Made by a program: the position numbers and the translations under genes. From Malaya genurostris (taxonomy: Eukaryota; Arthropoda; Insecta; Diptera; Culicidae), in the NCBI RefSeq assembly GCF_030247185.1, contig NC_080571.1, positions 111,407,067 through 111,471,066 of the forward strand: a stretch of 64,000 bases of DNA, given 5' to 3'. Each line of letters opens with the position of its first letter. The stretch's first letter is position 1. Below the pieces are notes generated by a model. The model was not told the origin of the DNA. It saw nothing but the letters and a program-made list of their open reading frames with translations, and did not search any database. Below, one piece after another: positions 11,863 through 21,965 of the stretch.

Positions 11863-13047
11863 CTCATTCTTGTTTACGGCCGTATGCGATACGTTCGAAA
11901 GTATATCAAATTCGTATTCCCGTTTACGTTCGAATCAATCACAATTTTAAACATCGCACATGCATAAAAACAACGCACATCCAACTTTAAACTATCAGTT
12001 CTGGTACAGATTTTAGTTGTAATTAAAAATCTTTGCTATCATTTGTTATTTGACTTGTTTTTTTCGCTGACTTTGTATCGTCATGCTTGCTTACGTCCGT
12101 ATCGACTATTCGGCGAACACATGCTTTCGAACGAATGCGAACAAGCCATTCTTGTTTTCACTCGAACCTGTACGTACGCGATTCCTGTGCAAAAGAACGA
12201 TCGGCAGCGCATGTAGTTGTTTTTAGGAAGATTCCAAGCATCAAGGAAGTGACGAATGCTACATAATAACGTACTCAGGACTAATTTTATTCAACTCGGT
12301 TAATGAAATTTTCAAATTAAACTTCGTGCAAAGTAAAAAAAAGCAGTCCGATCAGTATTATCTGCGAAAAATATGTTGCATTTTTCTTGCAATTTAGTCA
12401 TGTTTTCTATAGTCTTCATATTTATCACATTGGTAAAACCATGCATTTAATATAAAATAAAGCATACTTGCCCATGGCGTATTTTCCAGTACCTAATGGA
12501 TGTAAAATTTGATGCGTAAAAACTTGGAACCGCGCATATATTCAAAAGCTCGCCAGAAAAAAACAGCATTTTACTATACTGCTATGCTTTCTAAATGTTT
12601 TCTGCAATACACAAATTTATGATTTGATTGCAAATCACCTTTAGACTTGAAAATAAATTTGTTAGAAATCGGTTAAACTTTTTTCAATGTGTTCGCACGA
12701 TTGATTCGCAACATAAAACTGACGAATCGAAACCACGTCATTTCGTCTATTCGTCCGTAAACGAGAATGGGACTTTCCGTTCGTACGAATGATGTTCGAA
12801 TACACGTATCGTTTGAAGTTAAACTGCCATACATTTTAGCGTTTCGCATATGGATAATCACAAGAATTGGACTGATTTCATCAAGGCTTAGCATTTATTT
12901 GAAGAAGTTTACTGATATTTGAATTTTTTGTGGCAAACGAGTCGCGTTCAAATTCATTCGAGTGAAAACAAGAATGGCTTATTCGTATTCGTTCGAAAGT
13001 ACCCGTTCGTCGTACTGCCGATACGGACGTAAACAAGAATGAGGGTG
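11863..13047. mobile_element. Foldback-like element with nested terminal inverted repeats
   Basis: The left terminus reads ACCCTCATTCTTGTTTACG and the right terminus is its inverted form, CGTAAACAAGAATGAGGGT. A second, inner pair of related arms occurs near 12083-12180 (CTTACGTCCGTAT, then CCATTCTTGTTTTCACTCG in the left-arm sense) and near 12748-12770 (TCGTCCGTAAACGAGAATGG in the opposite sense). No long ORF is present inside, so the element is non-autonomous. No clear target duplication could be read. It ends flush against the ORF1 remnant at 13055. Confidence 0.65.
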
Positions 13048-13054
13048 ATTTTTA

Positions 13055-14060
13055 TTCAGGCCTATTCGCGCACAAGCTTTACGTGGCCGAATTAGCCGAT
13101 TTTTTGAATGAAGAATTTTTCGAAGTGGATCTCGTTGTCACTCTTTTTCTAGGAGGAGAAGAGCTTCCATTTCCCTCCTGCGAGGTTTGAGGGGCACTTT
13201 GTTCGTGGCTCGTCTCGTCATCCATTGCCTCGTCGGTTGTATTGCTGTTGGTGTCCGTCTTCGTTTCGTTTTCCTTGTTGTTCGTAGTCTTGAGCTAGTT
13301 GCTTTAGATGCGCCTTGTTGTACATTGGTTGCAGTTGCTGGTTGGTTTGATGGTGAAACATGAGTACTGCGCTCACTAGTTTTCGATGTTGAACGGTTGA
13401 CCTTATCTTTGGTTGAAGATGTCTTTTTCGCAGTTTCAGTGCAAGGTTTACCGTAGTGTGCAGGTTGTTCACAAAACTGACATGTAACCAGCTAATATTC
13501 ATAAGTAATCAACGTTTTACACGGACGTGTCCCACCTTGACCACAAATGATGTAAGATGGAATTGCCTTACGTAGTTGCATACGCACAACTCGCACGCCG
13601 GTTACGGGAAAAAAGTTCCGCCATGGATGGAAAGGATTTCACCGTACTGCGACATATTCTCCCGAACGAACTTATCGGTGGCCTGCGGGGGAAGGTCATG
13701 CACGCGTACTTCTATGGTATTGTCCACCATGTGCACAGGGATTTTGTATTTAATGTTGTCACACTCAACGCTGTGCACCTCGGTGTTAACCGAAGCGAAT
13801 GCAAGTGCATCGCTTTCACGTTTAAACATAATGTACACACAGTCAGACGCCTTGTTGAATTGAATCTCACTTCATTATTAGCGTCTAGATGCATTCGTTC
13901 TTTAAGTAAGATTTCAATTTCATTTGCTGCTGGTCTAACTTTGCAACGCTTGAAATCTATACAAATTGAATTCGGTCTTGTAGGCCAAGTTTCAGACTTT
14001 GTTAAATCGTATTTGACCATTCCATACACTCTATTGTTCACTGACGTATTGTTTTTGTTT
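13055..14060 (-). pseudogene. ORF1-only non-LTR unit, copy 1 (gag-like, broken)
   Basis: Read on the minus strand, the unit encodes IDFKRCKVRPAANEIEI, LLKERMHLD, then NTIEVRVHDLPPQATDKFV and ENMSQYGEILSIHGGTFF. A CCHC zinc knuckle (CQFCEQPAHYGKPC) and a Gln/Asn-rich tail ending in KKSANSAT and a stop follow. About 30 bases later comes AGGCCTGAATAAAAAT, where the unit ends. Frameshifts (for example between 13860 and 13840) and in-frame stops break it. The unit at 28455-29482 has the same layout. Such ORF1 proteins are RNA-binding chaperones of non-LTR retrotransposons. No endonuclease or RT follows here. Confidence 0.7.
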
Positions 14061-14189
14061 TATGTTGTTACGACCGTAAACGATTTTCGACTGTGTCGGG
14101 TGAAATGCGAGCACGAACTGATAATTTATTGTTAATAATTATTGTTAATTTAAATACATTGAGGAGCTCAGAAGCAAACGTTATGTAAA

Positions 14190-14920
14190 CAATGTTTGCC
14201 TTTTTCATATAGAAAGGCGATGCAATCAGTGTGAAAACCGAGACCGGAACTGAGCAAATGTCTGCGTATGTAAGTAACAAAAATATGCACTCACTTTCCT
14301 CGGATATGGATGAAACGATTTTCACAAACTTAGATTCAAATCAAAGGTCTTATAGTTGCCTAATAATATATAGAACATTTTATCCGAATCCGACTTTCGG
14401 TTCCGGAACTCAAGCGTAATAAGTGAAAAATTACCAATTTCATGAGTATATTTTCACGAACGAAGGTCAAAAATAGCTACAAATCCCATACTAATGGTTC
14501 CACAGCCTGCTATTGAATTTCATCCTGATCCGATTTCCGGTTTCGTAGATACAGGGCGATATGCACACAAAAAAATGGAAAAAATGTGCACTCACTTTTT
14601 TCAGAGAAGGCTGAACCGATTTTCACAAACTTAGATTCAAATGAGAAGTCTTATGATCCAATGGCCTGTTATTGAATTTCATATTGATCCGACTTCCGGT
14701 TTCGGAGTTACAGGGTAATATGTGAAAATTAGAGGAAAAATGTGCACTCAAAAAAACTCGGGAACGGCTTAAATGCACTCGGAAACGTCTTAACCGATTT
14801 TCACAAACTAAGATTCAAATAAAAGGTCTTCCTAAAAATTTCCAAAACATTTTATTCAGATCCAACTCACGGTACCGAAACTAAAGCGTGATAAACATAT
14901 ACAAATCCCATAAAACTGTC
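14190..14920 (+). repeat. Mosquito repeat family B (CCTTTCT-hairpin family)
   Basis: The copy starts near CCTTTTTCATATAGAAAGG, a short hairpin. It then shows the family's diagnostic phrases ATGGATGAAACGATTTTCAC, AACTTAGATTCAAAT, AAGGTCTTATAG and CCGACTTTCGGTTCCGGA, repeated with drift. The same phrases recur at about 16930, 34500, 36600, 39000, 39830 and 58830. No coding capacity is visible. Confidence 0.7.
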
Positions 14921-15239
14921 TGATAAATTCTTCTAGTTTGCAGAACTTGTTAGTTTGTTAGTTAATGCGGCACTACTGGTCGTCAAATGGTTAGATAATT
15001 AATTCTTCACAAGTTCCTATCTCATGCCTCCCTGAGCGTCTATGATGACATTGAGTAAATAGAACGGCGTCGACTGGGTGCTATCACCTTCTGCGTTAGT
15101 AGCAGAATGAGAGGGTGCGAAATGACTTTTAGGTTGAAGCCCATCCTAAAGTGCAATATTTATCATAGTATATTGCAACATGTGGTTCTGTTGTTTGTTG
15201 TATTATTTGTTATATACTGAATTGAATTATATTCCATTT

Positions 15240-15251
15240 TATTATATATTG

Positions 15252-15285
<34 letters not shown>

Positions 15286-15302
15286 CATTATTATTTTTAT
15301 TA

Positions 15303-15366
<64 letters not shown>
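15240..15366 (+). repeat. (ATT)n microsatellite
   Basis: A nearly perfect TTA/ATT trinucleotide run with a few TTT and ATC interruptions. The apparent poly-leucine frame across it is an artefact of the repeat. Confidence 0.95.
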
Positions 15367-15367
<1 letters not shown>

Positions 15368-15399
15368 ACTTACACTGCGACATCAACTGTTATATATTG

Positions 15400-15835
15400 T
15401 ACCATACCATATTACTTCATATATTATAATTTGTTATGTTATATTATGTTGTATGGTATTATACTGCATTGCATTATATCATATTATATTGTATTATATT
15501 ATATTATTTTATATTATGTTATATCACAGAGAACAGATATCCAACAGACATTCATGCATGCAAAATCGTGTGCAACGGTGACTTTAAACGGATTTTCACT
15601 TGTTTGATTTACACAGCTTTTTAAAAAGGTTGTACTAGCTTGGATGTCTGTTCTCTGTAGTTATATTATATTATATCATGTTATAATGAATTATATTATG
15701 TTATATTATATTATATTACGTTATATTTTATTATATTATATTAAATTATGTTACATTGTATTGTATTATATTATATTTTTTTATATTAATTTATATTATA
15801 TTATATTATATTGTATTATGCTCAATTATATCGAC
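15400..15835. repeat. TTATA-rich low-complexity tract around the MITE
   Basis: Both sides of the MITE are irregular TTATA/TATATTA repeats. The MITE evidently inserted into this tract. The ORFs running through it are low-complexity artefacts. Confidence 0.85.
15525..15659. mobile_element. 135 bp MITE with CACAGAGAACAG termini
   Basis: The left end CACAGAGAACAGATATCCAA and the right end TTGGATGTCTGTTCTCTGTA form an 18/20 inverted repeat. The flanks both read GTTATAT (15518-15524 and 15660-15666), a likely 7-8 bp duplication as in hAT-like MITEs, although the surrounding TTATA-rich sequence makes the duplication less certain. The element is too short to encode protein. Confidence 0.75.
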
Positions 15836-16900
15836 AACGGGGAGGGGCAGGGAGTGCATCAGGGTATCTTACAAGTGAATGACTGGATGATGGAGTGGAT
15901 TGCCAACCTGAGTCACATGGAGGAAGCTTTGTGTTTCTCCCTGAAGGTCTGAAATGAGTAAGACGCACCCTTCTAACAAACAAACCATCAGGCGGGTATA
16001 AGCTGGTACAGCGAAATTCTTTATTATATGGCCGGATATTCTTGCTGGAAGGCGCCGGGTTCTTAAAACCCATTTTGGTCTTCTTAAGAGCACTTATATG
16101 AAAGCTATCTGATAATCAAATTCGGATCTACTGTAAGTCTACCCGCATACACTAGTAATGCCTTGAACTGATGGTGGCTTCACACATACATACATACATG
16201 CATACATAAAAACTTAATACGGCACTACTAGTCTCCAATTTTTCTGTTCCGGAAAGTAGTGAAGAAAAACTCCAAAAATAGAAATCACTCCGATTTCTCA
16301 GCGATGTCTGAACCGATTTTCACAAATCATGGTCAAGCGTGTGTCAAGTTCCGGTTCCGCAGTTATAGGGCGACGAGTGCCAAAGTTTTCAACTGCCATA
16401 CTGAATCACAATACGTACAACACCGGTGCGTGCAATGTAAAATAAGAAAACACAGCACGAACGATGCGTGCTTTGTTCTATTTCGTACACGCTATAAAGA
16501 AAACGAAACGGTTACGGATGTCTGCAACTAGTGTGTGATATTGGTAAAAGACGGTGCTGTAGTTGATAAGCTATTTTATGATAAGTGCTAGCAATTTAGC
16601 TATTTTATGATAAGTGCGACCGGAAGAATAAAATAATGTTAATGAATTGTAATTTATTTGAAAAAATAAACATACATTGGAATTTACAGCTTCGCTATGT
16701 AATGCAATTTTCACAGACGGTAGTGCAGTAATACCGTGCCATTGGTGTAGTAGTGATCTCAATTATAACAATAATAATAATCCTATTACATGTTTTATGC
16801 TGCTGATTCTACCTATTTAGCTTGACTTACATATTTAAAAGTAACAGAAACGCAGGTTCGCTTCGTTGGTTAGATTTCGTTTAATTGATTTAATCGAAAT
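15836..16900. other. No gene seen; minor repeat family B fragment
   Basis: About 16290-16370 contains the family B phrase GTCTGAACCGATTTTCACAAA. The rest has no motif I recognise on either strand. Confidence 0.45.
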
Positions 16901-17285
16901 AGAGCATGAAATAGTGAGTCTAGGTTGCCAATTTGTAGGTCATATTTGTTACTGGTTATTCCGATCATCTGAATCCGACTTCGGAAGTACTGAAAATCAA
17001 AAACTGCAAAAAGGATTTCACTCACTTTTCTTCAGGATGGTCAAATCGATTTTCACAAACTTATAGGTTCAAAGGAAAAGTCTTACAGTTTCATATGGAA
17101 TTTCAATTTTTTTTGTGAAAACTACAGGGTAAACAGGATTTGTAGTTTTGATTAGATTAAGTCCGAACAAACTTTCCTATTTCTATTCAATGAACAGTTG
17201 TTTTTGAGAATTCCACAGTAATATTTATGTTGTTATAAGTAATATGAGAAAGGCATCATTACACCACTAGGTGGATTGAAACAGG
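16900..17285 (+). repeat. Mosquito repeat family B, copy with distal terminus
   Basis: Diagnostic phrases (TCAAATCGATTTTCACAAAC, AAAAGTCTTACAG) lead to the terminus ATGAGAAAGGCATCATTACA, CCACTAGGTGGAT and AAACAGGTTT. That terminus is the inverse of the one at 36606 and 62290, which helps define the end of the family. Confidence 0.7.
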
Positions 17286-18230
17286 TTTATGAGGAAGTTT
17301 TCAGTAACTCTTTGAATTCATATCCATTTTAATCTATAAAAATATCTATAAAAATCGGTCAAGTCATATCTAATAATTTCCTGACAATGAGTTCCATTTC
17401 AGTGTCTTTTAACTATTACTTCTGGTGGGTTCGGAATCGGAAACTGGGGACCGGTAGAGCCAAAGTGAGTTTTTTTGGCCATCAGCTAACAAGTCCTGTT
17501 GACTAGACACGTGTACTGGCCAGTTCCAAGGAAAAACTGCGTTATAAAAAATCACTTATAAAAGCACACTTTTGAAAATTATTTTTTTCTACTTGTCACC
17601 CTGTAACTCGTCGGATCCAAATAAAATTCAATAGCCGTGTGTCTAGATTATTTGTCCTTTTATTTGAACGTAAATGAGCAAAAATGCTGAGATAATTGAA
17701 TGATATTAGTTTCATACTTTTACCCACACCACCCACCAATTCCTGTGGGATTATAATGTTTTCAAACGGTAAAAATTAGTCCACCTCCGAAAAAATAAAA
17801 CATTTTTTATCTCATACACACATACACGTACTCGCGCAAATACATTGTGTGATCTCGACGAACTAATTCGAATGGTATGTTACACTCTAAAGTTAACTCC
17901 TTCTGGAAACGTGGCGTCTTGTCCAACATAGTTTTGGAAATTCTAAAGTTGATGAAGCATTTATCGATAGACATCCATTTATTGTACTTTGATTCACCTA
18001 ATTATTACTAGATTGATAAATGAGCAACTAACTAAATAATAGTTAAGCATAGTTAAACAGGGAATAATTTGTTAAAGAAAACATCAATTTTTGAAAATTT
18101 ACTTAAATTTATTACCAATTCTGAACACGAATAACATTTTTCATTAAGAATAGAGAATTGTATAGAGATCCAACTGAGTAGCATTTCGTCTTATTCGCCT
18201 GAAATTTGTTCCTTAGCTTCATTTAGTATA
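17286..18230. other. No gene seen
   Basis: AT-rich sequence with drifted family B phrases (for example CCGGTAGAGCCAAAG, GTAACTCGTCGGATCCAAAT near 17600). Nothing coding recognised. Confidence 0.45.
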
Positions 18231-18302
18231 ACACTCAAAAAATCCGAGAATAGTGCTGCCAGTTTCGGAAAACGGACACGGGAACATACTTATGACTTAT
18301 GA

Positions 18303-19090
18303 TCATCGCACTTCACTGCCTTCCGGTATTTCCAGTTGCCTTATCGGACAATGGCGTTCCAACTCCTCGCAATCGGTAGATTTAAGATATGGAAAGTATA
18401 CTTCATCGCCTTGGGGTAAACTATTAGAACCGGTGGAACTAACGTCAGTTGGTGCGGGATGTCTGTACACATAGGGGTGAGTATTAGCATAATTCGTTTT
18501 AGATTAGTACAATACGCACAGTTCCGAACGAAATTAGTTAGCATAGAACAGAAAGTGTTACTTACGCAAATATTTTTTTGAAAAGTTTGAATATGAATCC
18601 ACTGTCCGGCGTAATGGTATTGGAGATCTCGCAAAAGGTTCGCAAAATACATGCTCTTCCATCAAATCCGTGTCTGTAAATCATGCATTAGAAACTCCGG
18701 AAAGGTTGCAAATGTGAAATACGAAACACTCACGTTTGAAGCATTTCCTCGATCGTGTTGTGTAGGTCACGTTTGGTAATCCTTAGCCCAGGTGGATTGT
18801 TGAATTCAATATTGATACGGTAACCAATACCTTGCGCCCAAATGTTTGTGGTGTCCACCATTCTATCTTTGATATTCACACGACACTGTGGATAAAGAGA
18901 ACCCAAAATAAAATCAATAGTATCCATTGAGCGTAATCACGCTTACAAATCCTCTGGAAATATCACGGAAAATTAAATATCGCTTCCGACGGTTAAGTAC
19001 TTGTGTAGAATTACTGTAATTACTGCTGTCACTTGAACCGAATACGGTCGCCGTTATTGCGGCAACGAAAATACACCACGCCAGATTCAT
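18303..19090 (-). CDS. DM4/DM12 family protein, gene 3 (4 exons, 187 aa)
   Basis: Exons are 19090-18947, 18885-18734, 18673-18566 and 18462-18303. Introns are 61 bp (phase 0), 60 bp (phase 2) and 103 bp (phase 2), with donors GTAAGC, GTGAGT and GTAAGT. The start at 19090 opens a signal peptide (MNLAWCIFVAAITATVFG); an upstream in-frame Met is at 19120. Exon 1 has the family's dibasic cleavage-like motif NRRKRYLIF. Exon 2 gives TNIWAQGIGYRINIEF and the helix DLHNTIEEML. Exon 3 gives the hallmark GFDGRACILRTFCE. Exon 4 ends with DCEELERHCPI. At 187 aa it is compact but complete. The function is unknown. It is a paralogue of genes 1, 2, 4 and 5 here, with a different exon layout from genes 1 and 2. 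Confidence 0.87.
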
Positions 19091-19199
19091 TGTCCCGTTC
19101 ACTTCACCGAATGCGTTCAAATCTTTGGAGCTGAATTTGGAGTCTGGTTGGGACAGTCGAACTGTATTCCTAGGGAAAAAGTAAAACTATGTTTGTTTA

Positions 19200-20145
19200 C
19201 CGGTGTAATTAACACGATTTCATTTCGATTGCCTTCTTCTGTGCGTGAGAATTTCGATCTCACTTTCTAGCAACTTGACCGGGATTTGGAAGCAATCGAT
19301 ATTTACATTCAATTATATTAGAAATGGCACAGTTTAGTTTTAGTTATATTTCGCCACTGTCTTCCGAACAGTTGTAGTTGAAGCAGTGACAGTATGGAAA
19401 TGCAAATTTAGAAAGACATGATCTAGTTGACCGCAATCCGGATGTCATCTGAATTGGTACGATGGGCTTCCATCTCTTGTTTAAACACGCAAAGAAACAG
19501 AATCATATCTTTGATGTATTAGATTTTTCATAACAGTCACTCTATGGACAAAATGCTTCACTTTCGATTCAGCGGTATGAATATTATTTTATATATTTAT
19601 AACGATTATAAAAACAAAATGTACACACTTAAAAAAAGCCCTGTGATTTTACATCTTATTAGATGCACATAAATGGAGCGTCTCAGTTCACGCTAATTTA
19701 CGTGGCAGAACCTTTAATATTGTGTCTAAAACTCCAAGACATGAAATTCATTCACGGGCAAAATTCCGATTCTTGAAATGAGCAAAACGAGTCATGATTT
19801 GGGGAAAATAATATATTTTTTTCATGTTATGATAATACACCATGATTAAAATTTCTCGGATCATGATCCATTCGGACTGATTTCTAAGAAATTTTAACGT
19901 AACGCACTTGAAGTTGTTCGGTATAACTTCAGGCGTGTTTCTGCTACGATGGTAATTTTTGCGACATAAATTCAGGCGTTATGTGTGATTTTTGCAACGA
20001 TGGTCATTTTTGCAGTATAAATTCAGTGAAAAGCATGACGAACTTCTTTTAAAATGAAAATATTCTGTTTTTGAAAAACGACGACGCAAGAGATAACGTG
20101 TTTACTTGCGTTCATTACTTCAGTTTTGATTTTGTGTTTCAGAAT
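19200..20145. other. No gene; dispersed MITE-like segment at 19628-19740
   Basis: ACACTTAAAAAAAGCCCTGT followed by the CATAAATGGAGCGTC landmark matches the segment at 6625-6680. The remainder is AT-rich, with a loosely repeated ATGGTAATTTTTGC / ATGGTCATTTTTGC pair near 19950-20010. No coding feature recognised. Confidence 0.5.
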
Positions 20146-20149
20146 TTAA

Positions 20150-21235
20150 GGTGAAATGTAGCGTCATAAAATGCGCGCAAAATTTTATCCGCTTCAGTTG
20201 AACGAACCGTCGCACAAAGCATACCAAGAAAAACGGACACATAGAAACAAGAACTTTCTTCAATGATTGAGCGCAGTGGGCTTACCTCTCATTATATTGG
20301 CTTGTAAAAAAGACTGGACATAATGGATTTTTGAATCCTTCACACTTTGAATATATGCTAATTCAATCGTTATTGTTATTGATTACTCTTACACTAGAGC
20401 TATAAATCATGAGTAATTATGAATGACTAACATGAGGTTATATGTATATGTATTGACCAACTTGCTAACCATGAATATACCTGTTGTTTATCAATGTTTA
20501 TCACATTGTTTGTATCACGATAACACTTGGTTTGTATTTCATTCAGTAGCTTGTCAATGATGAAGTTATAGTTTTGCTATAAAAATTGCTACAATCTAAA
20601 ATAATACCTGTTATACGATATCACACAGCCAGGCTTTTTTGCTTCAGCAACATCAATGCATTGAACTCAACAGAATTGGACATTATTAGCATTATAAATG
20701 ACAGTTACTTAGAAAATAAACAATTTCTTACAATACCCATTTTATTGTATTCAACTCGTTTTTATTTCAACACAAAACCCAATGCTGCATAAATTCGCGT
20801 CATAATTTTATATGTAATTTCTGCTCACGATATAATGCCACCGTGCCCACCGTGCATTTCTCACACCACCTCAATACGAAGCAGCAGCGCGCAAGCAATA
20901 AAAAAATGCGGAAAAGTTTATGTAAACTTTTTCAAATATCGGTGGTTTTAGCTAAAGTTTTATAATTTTGAGTTGCATTTTCAGATTCTTTGTAAAATTC
21001 TACTACAAACACTACTTTTCAGTTCTAAAATCATCCCCGTGGAACGGAACAATAACCGTTTGTACATTTCAAAAACCAATTACGGCTCGGCAAAGCAAAA
21101 TTTCAAAATTCTAAGAATACTTAGTTATGATAAATTTGATTTCGAAAACTTAAGTGTTTTTGGTTTTTCGAAAATCGGTCTAGTTTTTGAATAATTGATC
21201 AAAAACGCGATTTTCGTATTCCGCTACATTTCACC
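20150..21235. mobile_element. TTAA-flanked TIR element, copy 1 (1086 bp)
   Basis: The left end GGTGAAATGTAGCGTCAT and the right end CGCTACATTTCACC are inverted repeats of at least 14 bp. TTAA lies at 20146-20149 and 21236-21239. A TTAA target is the hallmark of piggyBac-type insertion and of some mosquito MITEs. No transposase is encoded; only short ORFs are present. The second copy follows directly after the shared right-hand TTAA. Confidence 0.85.
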
Positions 21236-21965
21236 TTAAGGTGAAATGTAGCGTCATAATTTGCGCACAAAATTTCATCCGCTTCAGTTGAACGAACCGT
21301 CGCACAAAGCATAACAAGAAAAACCGACACATAGAAACCAGAACTTTTTACAGTGATTGAGCGCAGTGGGCTTACCTCTCGTTATGTTGGCTTGTAAAAG
21401 AGACTGGACGTAATGGATTTTTGAATCCTTCACATTTTGAATATACGCTAATTCAATCGTTATTGTTAGTGATTACTCTTAAACTACAGCTATGAATAAT
21501 TAGTAATTATGAATGACTAACATGAGGTTACATGTACATGTATTGACTAACTTGCTAACCATGTATATGCCTGAGTTTAGTAGCAGGCATGGATTCTTCT
21601 TCAAAAGAACGATTGAATTCAATAGTATGTCAAGGTTGAAGTTTTAGTTTTGCTATAAAAATTGCTACAATCTAAAATTATACCTATTATACGATTATTA
21701 CACAGCCAAGCATTATTGCTTCAGCAACATCAATGCATTGAGCTCAACCGAGTTGGACATTTTTAGCATTATATATGACAGTTACTTAGAAAATAAACGA
21801 TTTCTTACAACACCCATTTTTTGTGTTCAACTCGTTTCCATTTCAACACAAAATCCAATGCTGCATAAATTCGCGTCATTATTTGATATGTAATTTTTGC
21901 TCACGATATAATGCCACCGAGTTCACCGTGCATTTCTCACACCACCTCAATACGAAGCAGCAGCG

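Noticed and set aside
13557..14135. 192-codon plus-strand ORF
   Set aside because: It is the antisense shadow of the gag-like ORF1 remnant on the minus strand, which carries the recognisable motifs.
15180..15952. Leu- and Tyr/Ile-rich ORFs
   Set aside because: They are read-throughs of (ATT)n and TTATA tracts and change with repeat length.
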